From positions 38,732,485 to 38,796,484 of the forward strand of contig CM034237.1 of assembly GCA_019916065.1 (NCBI GenBank): 64,000 nt of DNA, in the 5' to 3' direction. The translations under genes were made by a program, and so were the position numbers. The stretch comes from Vitellaria paradoxa. Its lineage: Eukaryota > Streptophyta > Magnoliopsida > Ericales > Sapotaceae. The notes beneath the pieces were generated by a model, which was not told the DNA's origin, made no database searches, and saw only the letters and a program-made list of their open reading frames with translations. Below, in pieces: positions 61,542 to 64,000 of the stretch (positions are counted from its first letter, which is position 1; each line of letters starts with the position of its first letter).

Positions 61542-62347
61542 TAGAGGTGGCAATTACAATTTGAATATGTGAACTCACCTAATTAAATCTAAATGGGTTT
61601 GAATCCAATTAAAATTATTAAAAGATGGTGGATAAAACAATATTTTTTTAATTAACGAGTTTAAATGAACTAATGATACAATCTGTTAGATATCTATTAT
61701 TTACTTGTTAATAGTTAAAACAAAAAGGGTAAGATGAATATAAAAAAAGTTTCTACTTGACCAATTAGGCCCACAATTGAAAAATTTGTAAATGGATGAT
61801 AAATATGTTGATTTTTTTATATAATTATATATATATATATATATTTCCTCATCTTCTGCTCCCCTATCAAGTATTAATTGTTTTAATGGATTATAATATT
61901 ATGTTTTCTAACTCTCATGGTCTTTGCGTAAGGTGCTCGCTTAATGCATACCAAGGGGCAAACGTATAGAGAAGGTAGAAACAACACTTAATCCTCTCAT
62001 ATATATGTTTTTTTTAACATTCATCTAGATAATGGGAGAAAAACATCACCTTTACTTGAGAAGTTATAATGGGTCTAGAAAATTTTATACACTTCCTATT
62101 TTTAATTTGTCAGTTGTTATTAACTCGTAAGCATGTAAATTGAATTATGAATGTATTGAAAAAATGTCAAAAATATGATTAAAATTCACCAAAAATATTA
62201 AATTTTAAATCTAGGTTAATGAGTTTGATTTAATTCACATTCAACTTGTCTAATTATAACTTGTTATTGAATAGACATAATTGGATTTTATCTATTTAAT
62301 TATAGGTCGTTATGATCCGATTCAACCACGCTTGTTTATCAACTCTA
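61542..62347. mobile_element. hAT-like non-autonomous element, about 800 bp
   Basis: Ends TTAGAGGTGGCAATT and, on the opposite strand, TAGAGTTGATAAAC are the style of hAT MITEs. The flanks share five of eight bases (ATATTAAT and GCATTAAG). The interior has repeated text around TTTGAATCCAATTAA and TTGATTTAATTC. Confidence 0.4.
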
Positions 62348-62629
62348 GCATTAAGATTTACTAGAAGATATTGACCTAGCTTTTAAAATTAGTCAATATT
62401 ATGAGGCTGTTGAGGACAAGTGGTGGTCCAATGGTAAAAGTCTTTAATGGAGCGGATTAGCCACGGAGATTTATTATCAAGTGATTTCAACTGATATCAC
62501 GCGCATTGATGTTCAATGCAAATAACAAAAAAAATTGTAAACTTAGAAAGTAGTGAAATAAGGGCATTTAACTCATTGAATCTCCCCTACTCCTTTAACA
62601 TATATAAATCTATTATGTTTAAAAATAAT

Positions 62630-62652
62630 AATAATAATAATAATAATAATAA
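62630..62652 (+). repeat. AAT microsatellite
   Basis: An uninterrupted run of AAT units. Confidence 0.85.
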
Positions 62653-62790
62653 TTAAGAGGCTGCTAGCTAGCTAGCTTATATTATATATCATAATTAAAC
62701 CGTTTCTTTTTGTTTAATTCTAGTACACAAAATGCATAATATATATATATATATATATATATATACTTTATTTGGTTTCTAGTACACTAA

Positions 62791-63734
62791 GGGTCTATTT
62801 GGCGTAACAAAATTTATTAAAAACTTCTGAAAACCTTTATTACATTTTCATATCTTCTTACCTTCTTGAAGTTTGAAAAAAATTCAATACTTTCTAAAAA
62901 AAAGTCGATAACTAGAATTCTGTTAATCAAATTGTAAAAAATTTTTTTGCTACTCTCACCACGGACTCCTAAACTACCTAATGACATCTATTGTGACTAA
63001 TTTTTTCAGGGTCATTCTGATAAATTGTATAAACTGTTTGGACACTTTATCATTTTTTTAATTGTCAAACGGTTTGCACCAAACCGTTTCGATGGTTTGG
63101 CACAGCCAAATTACGTCCAAACGGACTACTATAAACCGTTCCAACTCCAACTCATAGCCATACTGTGTCCAAATGGCAGGCGCATTCTCGTCGGGACGTT
63201 TGCTGAGCACATTTGAGATTCCAACTGCAAAGGCACTGGATTCATGGAATATAACCAGCGGTATTTTTTCTCTCCCTCCCAACACATGGGCTACCAATAG
63301 AGTTGTAAAAAAAAAAGAAAAAAAAAAAAACAAACGTATTTAGCTCATTCACGCTTAGTTTGAAAAGAGAAGTAGAGAAATCTTCAAACTTAAGACTCAA
63401 CATGGCTCATACGAGCTTCCTCATTTGTTCTTAGTTGCTACGTTTAATTGATGGTAGGAAGTGTATGTGAAAAATCTTGCAGGAGGAGAGGACGGTTCTT
63501 GTAGAGGAATAGGTATGAAATGGTGGCGTTTCAAGTCTGGTTTGGTTTTGCAAAGAAATCATAACTAATATAAAATTTTGAAACCGTCCAAACAGAAATC
63601 CAGTCTATTAGAATAAGAATCCTACTATTCATCTCTAAAAATATAATTTGAAATGTGTGTATTAAACAGTAAAAGTTTTCTCAAATTATATTTTTTTTTA
63701 TTTTTTATTATTTTTTGCTGCGTCAAATGAGTCT
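62791..63734. mobile_element. Tourist/Harbinger-type element, 944 bp (family B copy 2)
   Basis: Ends GGGTCTATTTGGCG and, on the opposite strand, AGACTCATTTGACG are flanked by TAA (62788-62790 and 63735-63737). Inside are several CGTTTGG/CCAAACGG words (63060-63150) and ATTCATCTCTAAAAATAT, the inverted counterpart of text in the element at 49498-49987. No transposase is present. Confidence 0.65.
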
Positions 63735-64000
63735 TAAATAACTAAATGCATTATATATATATATATATATATACATACATACTCGAGCTCATTCTAAACC
63801 ATTTCTTTTTTTTTTTTTTTCCGAAAGTAATCTAGACCATTTCTAAGATTTGTAAAACGGTGAACAAAAGACTGTTTATTCATTTTTTACGTAATTTTAA
63901 ATTAGTTTAAGTCAGCCTAAACATCTCTCCGTGTCTGCTGAATTAAAATGAAAAACGCAATGTATATGCATATGATGCAAGATTTATCATCCTTGGAGCT

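Noticed and set aside
62410..62510. tRNA-like or SINE-like text (GTGGTCCAATGGTAAAAG)
   Set aside because: It resembles an internal A box only; I could not find a B box, a cloverleaf or a poly(A)/target duplication, so it is not called.
1..64000. CRISPR arrays, bacterial operons or ribosome-binding sites
   Set aside because: None seen; the window is plant nuclear DNA, and its repeats are transposons and microsatellites.

Overview
The window is nuclear DNA of a dicot-like plant. It is AT-rich, its genes carry many GT-AG introns, and two recognisable plant genes (a PHO1-type phosphate exporter and a lysine-rich arabinogalactan protein) sit among dense, nested plant transposons. I cannot name the species from sequence alone.

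Layout. 1-7 kb holds no host gene that I can support. It carries a degraded Ty1/copia remnant on the minus strand (about 2.5-5.4 kb), broken by two Tourist-like MITEs, then a truncated LTR with a TATA box and primer-binding-site remnant (about 6.0-6.5 kb). 7.2-14.3 kb is one near-complete but heavily frameshifted endogenous pararetrovirus (Caulimoviridae) on the minus strand: coat protein, movement protein, protease, reverse transcriptase, RNase H, probable transactivator, then a promoter, poly(A) signal and tRNA-Met primer site. 14.58-15.69 kb is a large imperfect palindrome. 19.0-24.5 kb is an apparently intact 14-exon PHO1 gene (803 codons).

25.6-43 kb is retroelement territory. An old Athila/Tat-like Ty3/gypsy element on the plus strand (about 27.9-43.0 kb) is split inside its reverse transcriptase by a young CRM-like gypsy element on the minus strand (31565-38786). 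The young element has 754-bp LTRs that I read as identical, an uninterrupted 1662-codon gag-pol frame, a tRNA-Met primer site and a polypurine tract. 43-48.2 kb holds LTR-like remnants and a second foldback (45.58-46.12 kb).

48.2-56.9 kb is a small genic island. A broken DNL (Zim17/Hep1) zinc-finger gene on the plus strand converges on a two-exon lysine-rich classical AGP gene on the minus strand. 57-64 kb returns to repeats: an LTR fragment, a LINE-type RNase H remnant, an AT-rich long-TIR MITE, a hAT-like element and another Tourist-type element.

The two intact genes have unrelated roles: inorganic phosphate export into xylem for PHO1, and the cell surface for the AGP. The most striking structures are the complete-looking young gypsy element whose reading frame runs through its own polypurine tract into the LTR, the pararetrovirus with its terminal control cassette still legible, the 1.1-kb palindrome, and the PHO1 gene's GC-AG intron and in-frame tandem repeat. 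I found no clear evidence of a wholly new biological system.
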